Assembly (NCBI GenBank): GCA_963727575.1
Contig: CAVSIA010000006.1
Location: 17,664 to 81,663, forward strand
Direction of reading: 5' to 3'
Source of the DNA: JAHQVI01 sp963727575
GTDB lineage: Bacteria > Pseudomonadota > Alphaproteobacteria > Rhizobiales > Rhodomicrobiaceae
Length of the DNA: 64,000 nt
Shown: positions 36,842-44,613 of the stretch, piece by piece
Layout: the number at the start of each line of letters is the position of its first letter
Numbering within the stretch: the first letter of the stretch is position 1
Position numbers and translations under genes: made by a program
The notes under the pieces: generated by a model
Databases searched by the model: none
Seen by the model: only the letters and a program-made list of their open reading frames with translations
What the model was told of the DNA's origin: nothing

Positions 36842-38716
36842 GTGATAGCCAAGCGCTGGCCGTTCTATCTGATCATGGCCGTCGGTCTGGCCATGTCGCT
36901 TTACCACCTCTACACCGCGTTTTTCGGCACGCCCGACGCGCAGATCTTCCGCGCTACACACATGGCCTTCGCCATGACGCTGGCGTTTCTCAGCTACCCG
37001 ATGTTCTCGAGTGGCGAGCGCGACAAGCCGGATTTTCTCAGCCTGGTTTTCGTCGGCGCCTCGATTGCGGCCTGCGCCTATTTCTTCATTCAGAAGGACT
37101 ACATCGACAACCGCATGATCTATGTCGACGATCTGACGACCGGCGACTGGATTTGCGGCAGCCTGATGATCCTGATGCTGCTGGAGGCGACGCGCCGGGC
37201 CATGGGCCTGGTGCTGCCGGTCACCGCGCTGATCTTCATCGCCTATGCGCTGTTCATCCACGGGACCGAGCCCGGCCCGCTGATGGAGCAGCTCTATCTG
37301 ACGACGGACGGCATTCTCGGCATTCCGGTCAGCGTCTCGGCCACCTATGTCGTGCTGTTCATTCTGTTCGGCTCGTTCGTCGAGCGCACCGGCACCGGCA
37401 AGCTGTTCATGGATTTCGCCATGGCACTGACCGGGCACACGACCGGCGGCCCGGCCAAGGTGGCCGTGCTCACCAGCGCGATGTTCGGTACGGTCTCGGG
37501 CAGCGCCGTCGCCAATGTGATGACGACCGGCACTTTCTCCATTCCGCTGATGAAGCGGCTCGGCTACCGGCCCGCCTTCGCGGGCGCCGTCGAAGCGGTG
37601 GCCTCCACGGGCGGACAGATCATGCCGCCGATCATGGGTGCGGCGGCTTTCGTCATGGCCGAGTTTCTCGGCGTCGCCTACATCACGGTCGCGGCCTACG
37701 CGCTGCTGCCCGCCATCCTTTACTTCGCCGCCGTGCTGTTCGCCGTGCATTTCGAGGCGCGCCGCGTCGGCATGCAGGGCCTGCCGCGCTCCGAGCTTCC
37801 CTCGCTGACCGAGACGCTGAAAGAGCATGGCCATCTCTTCATACCGCTCGTCGTCATCGTCGGCGTGCTGGTCTCCGGCCACAGCGCACCGTTCGCGGCC
37901 CTGTGCGGCATCGGCTCGGTGATCCCGACCATCCTCTTGCGCAAATCGAGCCGCCAGCATCTGACCCTCACCAACATGGTCGACGCGCTCGTCGAGGGCG
38001 CGCGCAACGCGGTCGGCGTGGCGCTGGCCTGCGGCTGCGCCGGCATCGTCATCGGCGTCATAGCGCTGACCGGGCTCGGCATCGAATTCACCAGCTTCGT
38101 CCTGCAGTTGGCGCAGAATTCGCTGCTGCTGGCGCTGATCCTGACCATGTGCGCCGGCATCGTGCTCGGCATGGGCATGCCGACCACGCCCGCCTACATC
38201 ATGCAGGTGGCGCTGCTCGTTCCGGCAATCGTCAAGCTCGGCGTGGCCGTCGAGGCGGCGCATATGTTCGTGTTCTACTTCGCCATTCTCTCCGCGATCA
38301 CCCCGCCGGTGGCGCTTGCCGTCTATGCGGCGAACGGGCTCTCCGGCGCGGGGCTGTGGGAATCGGGCTATGCGGCGGTGAAGCTGGGGCTGACCGGCTA
38401 CATCATTCCCTTCATGTTCGTTTTCGGCCCGTCGCTCCTGCTGATCGGGGATTGGGGGACGATCGCCATTACCACCGTGACCTCGCTTTGCGGCGTGGTG
38501 CTGCTGGCGGGAGGTCTCCACGGCTATCTGATCAGCCACGCCAACGCCTGGCAACGCGTGCTCATGATTGCAGCGGCGTTCTGCCTGATCAAGCCGGGCA
38601 TCTATACTGATCTCGCCGGGGCGACGCTCGCTGCGTTGGTCATAGCGGCGCAATTGCTGGCCGCCCGGTCGCAGGAGGAGCTTGCAGGGGTCAGGAAGGA
38701 AGCGCAGCGGCTGTGA
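36842..38716 (+). CDS. TRAP transporter fused permease (4TM/12TM)
   Basis: This 624-residue membrane protein fuses a DctQ-like part (roughly residues 1-200) to a DctM-like part. The latter has FGTVSGSAVANVMTTGTFSIP, GGQIMPPIMGAAAFVMAEFLGV, GMGMPTTPAYIMQVALLVPAIV and YFAILSAITPPVALAVYAANG. The helices number about 17. The fused format is standard for partners of TAXI-type receptors. It directly follows the TAXI gene. Confidence 0.92.
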   Translation: MIAKRWPFYLIMAVGLAMSLYHLYTAFFGTPDAQIFRATHMAFAMTLAFLSYPMFSSGERDKPDFLSLVFVGASIAACAYFFIQKDYIDNRMIYVDDLTTGDWICGSLMILMLLEATRRAMGLVLPVTALIFIAYALFIHGTEPGPLMEQLYLTTDGILGIPVSVSATYVVLFILFGSFVERTGTGKLFMDFAMALTGHTTGGPAKVAVLTSAMFGTVSGSAVANVMTTGTFSIPLMKRLGYRPAFAGAVEAVASTGGQIMPPIMGAAAFVMAEFLGVAYITVAAYALLPAILYFAAVLFAVHFEARRVGMQGLPRSELPSLTETLKEHGHLFIPLVVIVGVLVSGHSAPFAALCGIGSVIPTILLRKSSRQHLTLTNMVDALVEGARNAVGVALACGCAGIVIGVIALTGLGIEFTSFVLQLAQNSLLLALILTMCAGIVLGMGMPTTPAYIMQVALLVPAIVKLGVAVEAAHMFVFYFAILSAITPPVALAVYAANGLSGAGLWESGYAAVKLGLTGYIIPFMFVFGPSLLLIGDWGTIAITTVTSLCGVVLLAGGLHGYLISHANAWQRVLMIAAAFCLIKPGIYTDLAGATLAALVIAAQLLAARSQEELAGVRKEAQRL

Positions 38717-38787
38717 GGGGCGGGTTTGCAGCAGCAATCGGGAACGCCGCCGGGCGCTGAAGCGCTTGCCGAGCCGAGCGCCCCTCG

Positions 38788-39873
38788 CTACTTGCGAATG
38801 ATCCGGACGCCGAGCGCGCTGCCGATCGTGGTCGGCTCGCCTCGGCCGACGCAGCTATCGTCGACCATCAGGTTGACATAGGTGTGGAACGGCTCACCTG
38901 AGCCGATCACCATGCCGGGTTTGAGGTCGCGCAGTTTTCCGGCCTGCAATTCGATGGTGGCGAACTCGAAGAACACCCTGACCGGGATCTCCCCGACCGA
39001 GCCGGCGCCGAGCGGGCCGTCCTGGGCGGCGAGCGCCGGAGAGCACCATTCGGCTTCCGAACCCTTGATCGGTTTCGCCGCTCTGAGGATCTGGTAGCCG
39101 TCCGGCACGGCCTTCACCGGAGCAACATAGCGGTCGCCGACGACCGCGACGGCGGTTTCGTGCTCGCTGCAATGATGGTCGACCAGCACGATGTCGCCCG
39201 GCATGAGACTCTTGATTTCCTCGAGGGTCAGGTCGACGACGGCCCACCGGATCCGCGTCGGCACGGGAACGTCGGCGATGCCGGGCAGGGGACCGGCCAG
39301 CTTGTCGAACTGCTCCGCCAGCCGCGGCGCGAAAGCCGGGCCGACGCGCAGCAGGCACCAGGATTGCGCCGCGCCTTCGAGCTCGATCCGCATGGGCAGC
39401 GTCACCAGCGTCCCGGCGCCGCCGCTCGAATGCGGGTCCTTTTGTGCCGACAGGATGGTGACCGAGGCGCCGAGCGCTGCCTCGAGCGCATTCAGCGGCT
39501 CGGTCAGCGCATGTTCGATCAGCAGCCCGCAGATTTCCGGGGTCAGCGTATCGAAGGAAATCGGCGCATCGAGCTGACGCAGCACGAACTGGACCAGGGC
39601 TTCCGGCAGCACGAGTTCGGCCTGATCCTGATCAAGGCGTATGGCGAGCGTCCAGGACTCGGCAATCGCCGGCAGGTCCCTCTGCCAAGACGAGGTGATT
39701 TCGACGGCGCGGCCGCCGAGCCGGGCCCTGATCGGCGCCCGCCGCTTGAAGAAGGCGTTGAGCGCGGGCATGAGACGCGGCGAAACCTCCGGAAGTTGAA
39801 CCGGCTGCCAGCTTTGCGGCGCCTTCGAGCCGTTGAACGAGGCCTTACCGTTGGCCGTGGCGGGGTCAAGCAT
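38788..39873 (-). CDS. sctQ: T3SS C-ring protein SctQ
   Basis: This 361-residue protein forms the cytoplasmic sorting-platform ring. The N-terminal half is family-specific. Two SPOA domains follow: one around residues 205-265 (VVDLTLEEIKSLMPGDIVLVD), and a C-terminal one (VRVFFEFATIELQAGKLRDLKPGMVIGSG). It overlaps sctO by 8 bases and ends the minus-strand sctJ-K-L-N-O-Q unit. A second, shorter SPOA protein at 55028 probably corresponds to an HrcQb-like subunit. Confidence 0.88.
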   Translation of the reverse strand: MLDPATANGKASFNGSKAPQSWQPVQLPEVSPRLMPALNAFFKRRAPIRARLGGRAVEITSSWQRDLPAIAESWTLAIRLDQDQAELVLPEALVQFVLRQLDAPISFDTLTPEICGLLIEHALTEPLNALEAALGASVTILSAQKDPHSSGGAGTLVTLPMRIELEGAAQSWCLLRVGPAFAPRLAEQFDKLAGPLPGIADVPVPTRIRWAVVDLTLEEIKSLMPGDIVLVDHHCSEHETAVAVVGDRYVAPVKAVPDGYQILRAAKPIKGSEAEWCSPALAAQDGPLGAGSVGEIPVRVFFEFATIELQAGKLRDLKPGMVIGSGEPFHTYVNLMVDDSCVGRGEPTTIGSALGVRIIRK

Positions 39874-40384
39874 CCCGAGAATCCTTATTTCCGCTGATCG
39901 GCGTCCTGCTGCGAGGCCGCCGCTGGATCTGCTGCTCGTCGTCCAGCGCCTCCGACAGAGCCAGGTCGCGGCGCTGGCGCTTGCGGTTTTGCATCTTCAT
40001 GAGTTCCTGAAGCTTCTCGACCCGGAAATGGTGCTTCCGGTAGATCGTGCTGGCTTCCTTCAGCTCGGTTTTCGCGGTCTCGAAGCCATCGCCGGCGGCC
40101 TTCTCGGTCGACTTCAGCGCGGCGAGCCGATCGGCCAGCGATGCCAGCTCCGACTGGAAATTGGCGATGTCGGCATAGCTCAGCGTCTTGCCCATCATCC
40201 CGGAGAGGCCGGATGCTTCCTGCTGACGGGCATGGTCGACATGATTGCTGATGGCCTGCTTGGCGTCCTCCAGCTCATCCTGCGCCGACTGAAAGGCATT
40301 GCGCCGGGCATTGACCTGCTCCAGCGCTTTCTCCTTGCGCTTCTCATGCAGCCAATGGAGCTGTTTGAGATCATCGCGACTCAT
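39866..40384 (-). CDS. sctO: T3SS stalk protein SctO (YscO family)
   Basis: This 172-residue, highly charged, mainly coiled-coil protein (LKQLHWLHEKRKEKALEQVNARRNAFQSAQ and a later YRKHHFRVEKLQELMKMQ) matches the YscO/FliJ central-stalk type by length, position and coil content. A TTG at 40393 would add three residues; I prefer the ATG at 40384. It lies between the ATPase and SctQ and overlaps both. It presumably turns in or connects the ATPase to the export gate. Confidence 0.8.
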   Translation of the reverse strand: MSRDDLKQLHWLHEKRKEKALEQVNARRNAFQSAQDELEDAKQAISNHVDHARQQEASGLSGMMGKTLSYADIANFQSELASLADRLAALKSTEKAAGDGFETAKTELKEASTIYRKHHFRVEKLQELMKMQNRKRQRRDLALSEALDDEQQIQRRPRSRTPISGNKDSRDA

Positions 40385-41732
40385 TCTGAGCAAGCCCTTT
40401 CATCTGTGTGCGGACATCTGCGATGTCGGAGGCTTCGCCGGCCGGCTGCCGCAGGAAGGCGTTGATGCGGTCGATCTTGGAGATCGCCTCGTCCGCCACC
40501 GTATCGGTGCCACGCTCATATTCGCCCACCCGCACCAAGAGCTCAACCTCCTGGTAGCGGGACATCAGCTCGCGGACCCGTCCCGCGGCGCGGCGATGGT
40601 CCTCCGGCGAAATCACCTCCATCAGCCGGGATCGGCTGCGCAGGATGTCGATGGCCGGGAAATGATTGCGCTGCGCCAGATCGGCTGACAGCATGATGTG
40701 GCCGTCCAGAATTGCCTGAACCTCCTCGGCGACAGGATCGAGCGTGCCGTCGCCTTCCACCAGGATCGTGTAGACGCCGGTGATCGAGCCGGTCGGCGCC
40801 GGGCCCGAACGCTCCAGCAGCCGGGGCAGGGCGGCAAACAGCGAAGGCGGAAAGCCGCGCCGGGTCGGCGGTTCGCCGGTGGCGAGGCCGATCTCGCGCT
40901 GGGCGCGGGCGAAGCGGGTGATGCTGTCGATGAGCAGCAGCACGTCCTTGCCGGCGTCGCGGAAATATTCGGCGATGGCCGTCGCGACATGAGCCGCCTT
41001 GACGCGCTCCATGGCCGGGCGGTCGGAGGTGGCGGCGACGACGACGGATTTCGCCTGACCGGCCGGGCCGAGCTGGCGGTCGAGAAATTCGCGCACCTCG
41101 CGGCCGCGTTCGCCGACGAGGCCGATGACGACGACGTCCGCGTCGGTATTGCGGGCGATTTCGGCAAGCAGGCTCGACTTGCCGACGCCCGGTTCACCGA
41201 AAATGCCGATGCGCTGGCCGCGTCCGCAGGCGATCAGCCCGTCGATGGCGCGGATGCCGAGCTGGATCGGCTCGGTGATCAGGCCGCGGCTGAGCGGCTC
41301 GGGCGGCATGGCGGCGACGGAGCGAGTTTCTTCGATATTGTCCGGCGGCCAGGGCTTGCTGTCGAGCGGTTCGCCCACCGCGCTGATGACCCGGCCGAGC
41401 AGCCCGCGACCGACCGGAATGCGCAGCTCGTCGCCGGTCGGGATCACCTCGGTCAGGCTCGACAGGCCGGACAGCTCGCCGATCGGCGTCAGGATTGCGG
41501 TTTCTCCGGAAAGGCCGACGACCTCCGCCAGCACCCGGCGATTATTGGACGGGTCGACCAGATGGCACAGCTCGCCCAGACGGACATTGGGAACGGTGGC
41601 ATGCACGACGACACCGAGCAGGCTTTGCACGCGGCCCTTGACGCGGCGCGGCGAGACCTCGCGGACGGCGCCTTGAAGCCGGCGGAGAATGCCGTCGAGC
41701 GCGTCCTTGTCCGCCCCCGCCGCCTCGGTCAT
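40371..41732 (-). CDS. sctN: T3SS ATPase SctN
   Basis: This 453-residue ATPase energises substrate unfolding and chaperone release. It has Walker A GEPGVGKSSLL, VIGLVGERGREVREFLD, Walker B VLLLIDSITRFARAQREIGLATGEPPTRRGFPPSLFAALPRLLERSG, VLVEGD-like sequence, and the C-terminal helical domain (RAAGRVRELMSRYQEVELLVRVGEYERG). The length matches the FliI/YscN family. It overlaps sctL by 4 bases and sctO by 14. Confidence 0.95.
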   Translation of the reverse strand: MTEAAGADKDALDGILRRLQGAVREVSPRRVKGRVQSLLGVVVHATVPNVRLGELCHLVDPSNNRRVLAEVVGLSGETAILTPIGELSGLSSLTEVIPTGDELRIPVGRGLLGRVISAVGEPLDSKPWPPDNIEETRSVAAMPPEPLSRGLITEPIQLGIRAIDGLIACGRGQRIGIFGEPGVGKSSLLAEIARNTDADVVVIGLVGERGREVREFLDRQLGPAGQAKSVVVAATSDRPAMERVKAAHVATAIAEYFRDAGKDVLLLIDSITRFARAQREIGLATGEPPTRRGFPPSLFAALPRLLERSGPAPTGSITGVYTILVEGDGTLDPVAEEVQAILDGHIMLSADLAQRNHFPAIDILRSRSRLMEVISPEDHRRAAGRVRELMSRYQEVELLVRVGEYERGTDTVADEAISKIDRINAFLRQPAGEASDIADVRTQMKGLAQNESR

Positions 41733-42325
41733 GGCCGGCCCCGCGGCTTCGACAGGCCCATGGCCTCGGCGATCGCGGCAAGCTGGGCGTCGATCGTGGC
41801 CTCGATGATGGCGAATTCGGTCGAGAGGATGCAGCTTTCCCTGGCGATCTCGGAGTCGGTCTCGACCGTGACCATCGGGCCGTTGAGCCCCTCCTCGCTC
41901 TGATAGGCGGTGAGCGTGTGCCGGACATGGGCCTCGGCGGATGGATGCACCTTGACGCGCACCGCCTTGGCCTCGCGGAAATCGGCCAGGGCGTTGCGGG
42001 CGGCGCGCGCCACCAGCTCGGCATTGTCGAACTCGTTGAGAATGCGACGGACGATGTCGAAGGCGAGCTTGGCGACTTCCTTGTCCAGCGAGAGCATATA
42101 GCGGTCGACCTTGGCGGCGGTCTCTCCAACCAGGCGGCTCGCATCCTGCCGGGCCGCCGCCATTCCGTCGGCATAGCCGCGTTCGCGCTCGGCGGCATAG
42201 ATCGACTTCGCTTCGGCCAGCAGCTTATAGGCATCGCGCCAAGCGTTTTCCTCGCCGGCGCGGATGATCTTGGCGCCCGGCGCCCGGGGCAGGTCCTTGG
42301 CGGAGAGTGCGGGATGATCCTGCAT
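41729..42325 (-). CDS. sctL: T3SS stator protein SctL
   Basis: This 198-residue protein of the HrpE/YscL/FliH family regulates the ATPase and links it to the C-ring. A charged N-terminus and alpha-helical core (AYKLLAEAKSIYAAERERGYADGMAAARQDASRLVGETAAKVDRYMLSLDKEVAKLAFDIVRRIL) precede the ARAARNALADFREAKAVRVKVHP segment typical of the family. It sits directly before sctN. Confidence 0.85.
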   Translation of the reverse strand: MQDHPALSAKDLPRAPGAKIIRAGEENAWRDAYKLLAEAKSIYAAERERGYADGMAAARQDASRLVGETAAKVDRYMLSLDKEVAKLAFDIVRRILNEFDNAELVARAARNALADFREAKAVRVKVHPSAEAHVRHTLTAYQSEEGLNGPMVTVETDSEIARESCILSTEFAIIEATIDAQLAAIAEAMGLSKPRGRP

Positions 42326-42326
42326 G

Positions 42327-42947
42327 TCAGACCACTCCCGCTGCCGCGCGTTTGAAGATCACCGGACCGGTTTCCTGGAATTCCGGATCGACCGGCGCAT
42401 CGAGGCCGTCGCTTGGCGGCAGCTTCAGCCGCACCCGCGCGCCGACGGCGGGATCGAGGGTCTCGCACCAAGCCGCAAGACAGCTCCAGCCGCTTTCGAC
42501 GAGACGGTCCTGAAAGCTGTCAACGGGAGCAATGGTGGTATGCGGTCCGGCAAGATCGCGGTGTTTCAAGGCGAACGAACACAGCTCCTCGCCGACCTGG
42601 TCCTGCAATGCGGCGACATCGGCGGCAAGGATGGTGTTGGCGATCGCGGCGGCCCAATAGATCGCGCCCGAACGCAGCACCATTTCCTCCAGCTTGCCCG
42701 CAGAGGAGGTGGCTATCGCCCGGTCGGTCTCATCGCCGGCATCGGAGACTTCCGGGGGAAGCCAGCACTGTTCCTTCACGATTTCCGCCAGCCGCCCTTG
42801 TAGCCGGCTATTGGCCTTCAGCGCCGTGCAAAGCTCCAGCGGCACGGCGCTGCCCATGCATTGGGCGAGGCGCTCAGTGTCGATGTAGCTCGCGGGCTCG
42901 TCGATGAAGGCGCGCCATTTCGGATCCTCTGACGCGATCATCGTCAT
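42327..42947 (-). CDS. sctK: T3SS protein SctK (NolU-like)
   Basis: This 206-residue protein lies between sctJ and sctL, the SctK/NolU position in rhizobial T3SS. It has FIDEPASYIDTERLAQCMG, WLPPEV, SGAIYWAAAIANTILAADVAAL and FALKHRDL, the GAIYWAxxIAxxI pattern seen in YscK-type proteins. The ATG at 42947 overlaps the end of sctJ by 4 bases. SctK bridges sorting-platform pods to SctD. Confidence 0.75.
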   Translation of the reverse strand: MTMIASEDPKWRAFIDEPASYIDTERLAQCMGSAVPLELCTALKANSRLQGRLAEIVKEQCWLPPEVSDAGDETDRAIATSSAGKLEEMVLRSGAIYWAAAIANTILAADVAALQDQVGEELCSFALKHRDLAGPHTTIAPVDSFQDRLVESGWSCLAAWCETLDPAVGARVRLKLPPSDGLDAPVDPEFQETGPVIFKRAAAGVV

Positions 42948-43786
42948 GATGTTTTCGCCCGGGTCGAGGTCGGCAGAATGTAGACGCGTTTGCGCTGCGC
43001 CGCGAGCAGGAATGCCAGCCCCCCGCAAGCGGCAACGAGCAGGACCAAGAGGCTGTAGAAGATCCACGCCGCGCGGGCGACGCTGTCGCGGTGGATCCAC
43101 ATGCCGAGGAAGGTGGACATCTCTTGATCCGATTTGCCGGCAGCGGGTGCGGGCGGCGGATCGACGGGGACGAGAACCACCGATACCTTGTCGTAGGAGA
43201 GGCCGGCGATGCCATTGGCCACCAGCATCTTGACCTGCGGGATCTGACTGTTCAGTGGCGCGCTCGCCAAATGACGGATGAACACCGAGGCCGAGGACGG
43301 AATGAGCTGCTGGCGCAGAGGATCGTTCTCCGGCAGCACCAGATGGACGCGGGCGGTCAGCACGCCGTCGATGTCCGAAATCGTCCGCGAAAGCTCCTGG
43401 CTCAGCGCATAGATCATCTGCGCCCGTTCCTGGACCGGCGAGGCGACGATGCCGTCGTTCTTGAACACCTCGCCGAGCGAGGCGAAATTCTGCTTGGGCA
43501 GGCCGTGGTCGTTGAGGATCGCGATGGCTTCGGAGAAGCGGCCTTCGTCGACCTTCACGGCATATTTGCCGTCCTTGCCGACAACGCGTTCGGCCGGGAT
43601 ACCCTGGCGGAACAGCACCGAGATGATGTCGTTGGCCTGACGCTGATCGAGATTGTCGTAGAGCTGTACGTTGCACGCGGTTAGAAACAGCACCGATGAA
43701 ACCAGAGCGGCAGCGCGGGCGCACCGAGCGAGAGCCTTCTTGCGCCACCTGCGTTCTCGATGCGCGGATGCGGAAACTGACTGCAC
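42944..43786 (-). CDS. sctJ: T3SS inner-membrane ring lipoprotein SctJ
   Basis: This 280-residue lipoprotein of the YscJ/FliF family has a basic N-terminus, lipobox LFLTAC (mature Cys near residue 38), and periplasmic ring-building domains (YDNLDQRQANDIISVLFRQGIPAERV, YALSQELSRTISDIDGVLTARVHLVLPE). A C-terminal membrane helix (FYSLLVLLVAACGGLAFLLA) and short basic tail follow. It is the first gene of the minus-strand T3SS unit, so its promoter lies in the 490-base gap to sctY. Confidence 0.93.
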   Translation of the reverse strand: MQSVSASAHRERRWRKKALARCARAAALVSSVLFLTACNVQLYDNLDQRQANDIISVLFRQGIPAERVVGKDGKYAVKVDEGRFSEAIAILNDHGLPKQNFASLGEVFKNDGIVASPVQERAQMIYALSQELSRTISDIDGVLTARVHLVLPENDPLRQQLIPSSASVFIRHLASAPLNSQIPQVKMLVANGIAGLSYDKVSVVLVPVDPPPAPAAGKSDQEMSTFLGMWIHRDSVARAAWIFYSLLVLLVAACGGLAFLLAAQRKRVYILPTSTRAKTS

Positions 43787-44274
43787 GGTGACTCCTTATA
43801 CACTGCCGATGACGCGAAGCTTTTATAACATTTCGTCGATCAAATTATGACGTTTTGTCAATCATCTTTCGTGTTCCCATAATTCTCGGGAGGAAAAAGA
43901 GGCAAGTAGGCATCTCTTTTACCCGAACGTCTCGGTGTTTAAATTCATCTCAGTGAATTTTTAAACGAAATTGTTTGGAAGTACATATATTTAGGCAATA
44001 ATGTGGCGATATCGATTTGGACAGCGACGAAGCACATCATATTATTGCCATAAACCCCGGACGCGTTGAAAACATTACTCACCTCGGGCTTCAAATACAA
44101 GCTTTTGTTCCAGATTGACTTGGATGGGCTTTCGCGGTTAGCTAACACAGACTAGTTGCGACAGGTCTGTCTATCCGCGAGTGCACATATGCCGTTTGGC
44201 GCCGACGACATGGCTCCATGGACGATTGTCAGTCATAAGGACCCGCTGTACTTGCGGCGTCAGGGCTGAGATCC
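43787..44274. other. AT-rich divergent T3SS promoter region
   Basis: These 488 bases lie between the divergent sctJ and sctY genes and are much more AT-rich than the genes. They should hold promoters for both T3SS halves. The minus strand has TTGACA-like words near 43850. A 67-codon frame at 43945-44148 lacks coding-style third-base GC and a ribosome site; I treat it as non-coding. Confidence 0.5.
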
Positions 44275-44613
44275 ATGGATCAGAGAGAGAACACGCTGCA
44301 GCTTCTGCACGCGCTTGGCTTCATCTATGCCAATCACGGGCAGACCAAACGCGCGCTGGTTCTCCAACTCCTGGCCTCGCGTCTCGAACCGGACAACCGG
44401 CAGCTCCTGCGCACGCTGGCCTACACCTTTCTCAATGACGGCGCGCCCGATCGCGCTCTCGCGGTGATTTCACGCTTGAGGGCGCTCGACGAGGACGATC
44501 CGTCGCTCGATCTGCTGCAGAGCCGCGCCTTGTGGTTTGCCGGACGGCGCACCGAGGCGCGGCGCTTCTTCCAACATTTCATCGAACGTCGCAGGCGGGA
44601 TACCCATGCTTAA
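44275..44613 (+). CDS. sctY: T3SS chaperone SctY (YscY-like, TPR)
   Basis: This 112-residue protein is made of TPR-like helices (LLHALGFIYANHGQTKRALVLQLLASRLEPDNRQLLRTLAYTFLNDG...ALWFAGRRTEARRFFQHFIE) with the YscY layout and length. YscY works with YscX to assemble the SctV export gate. Its last bases overlap the start of sctV, as in other systems (y4yS before rhcV in rhizobia). No SctX is obvious nearby. Confidence 0.75.
   Translation: MDQRENTLQLLHALGFIYANHGQTKRALVLQLLASRLEPDNRQLLRTLAYTFLNDGAPDRALAVISRLRALDEDDPSLDLLQSRALWFAGRRTEARRFFQHFIERRRRDTHA

Noticed and set aside
35750..38737. 995-residue frame on the minus strand opposite the TAXI-TRAP genes
   Set aside because: It is an antisense frame of a high-GC gene pair; the composition (His/Arg/Asp-rich) is typical of shadows, and the plus-strand genes are clear.
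43945..44148. 67-residue frame on the minus strand in the sctJ-sctY gap
   Set aside because: It is AT-rich, without GC-biased third positions or a ribosome site, and covers a divergent promoter gap.
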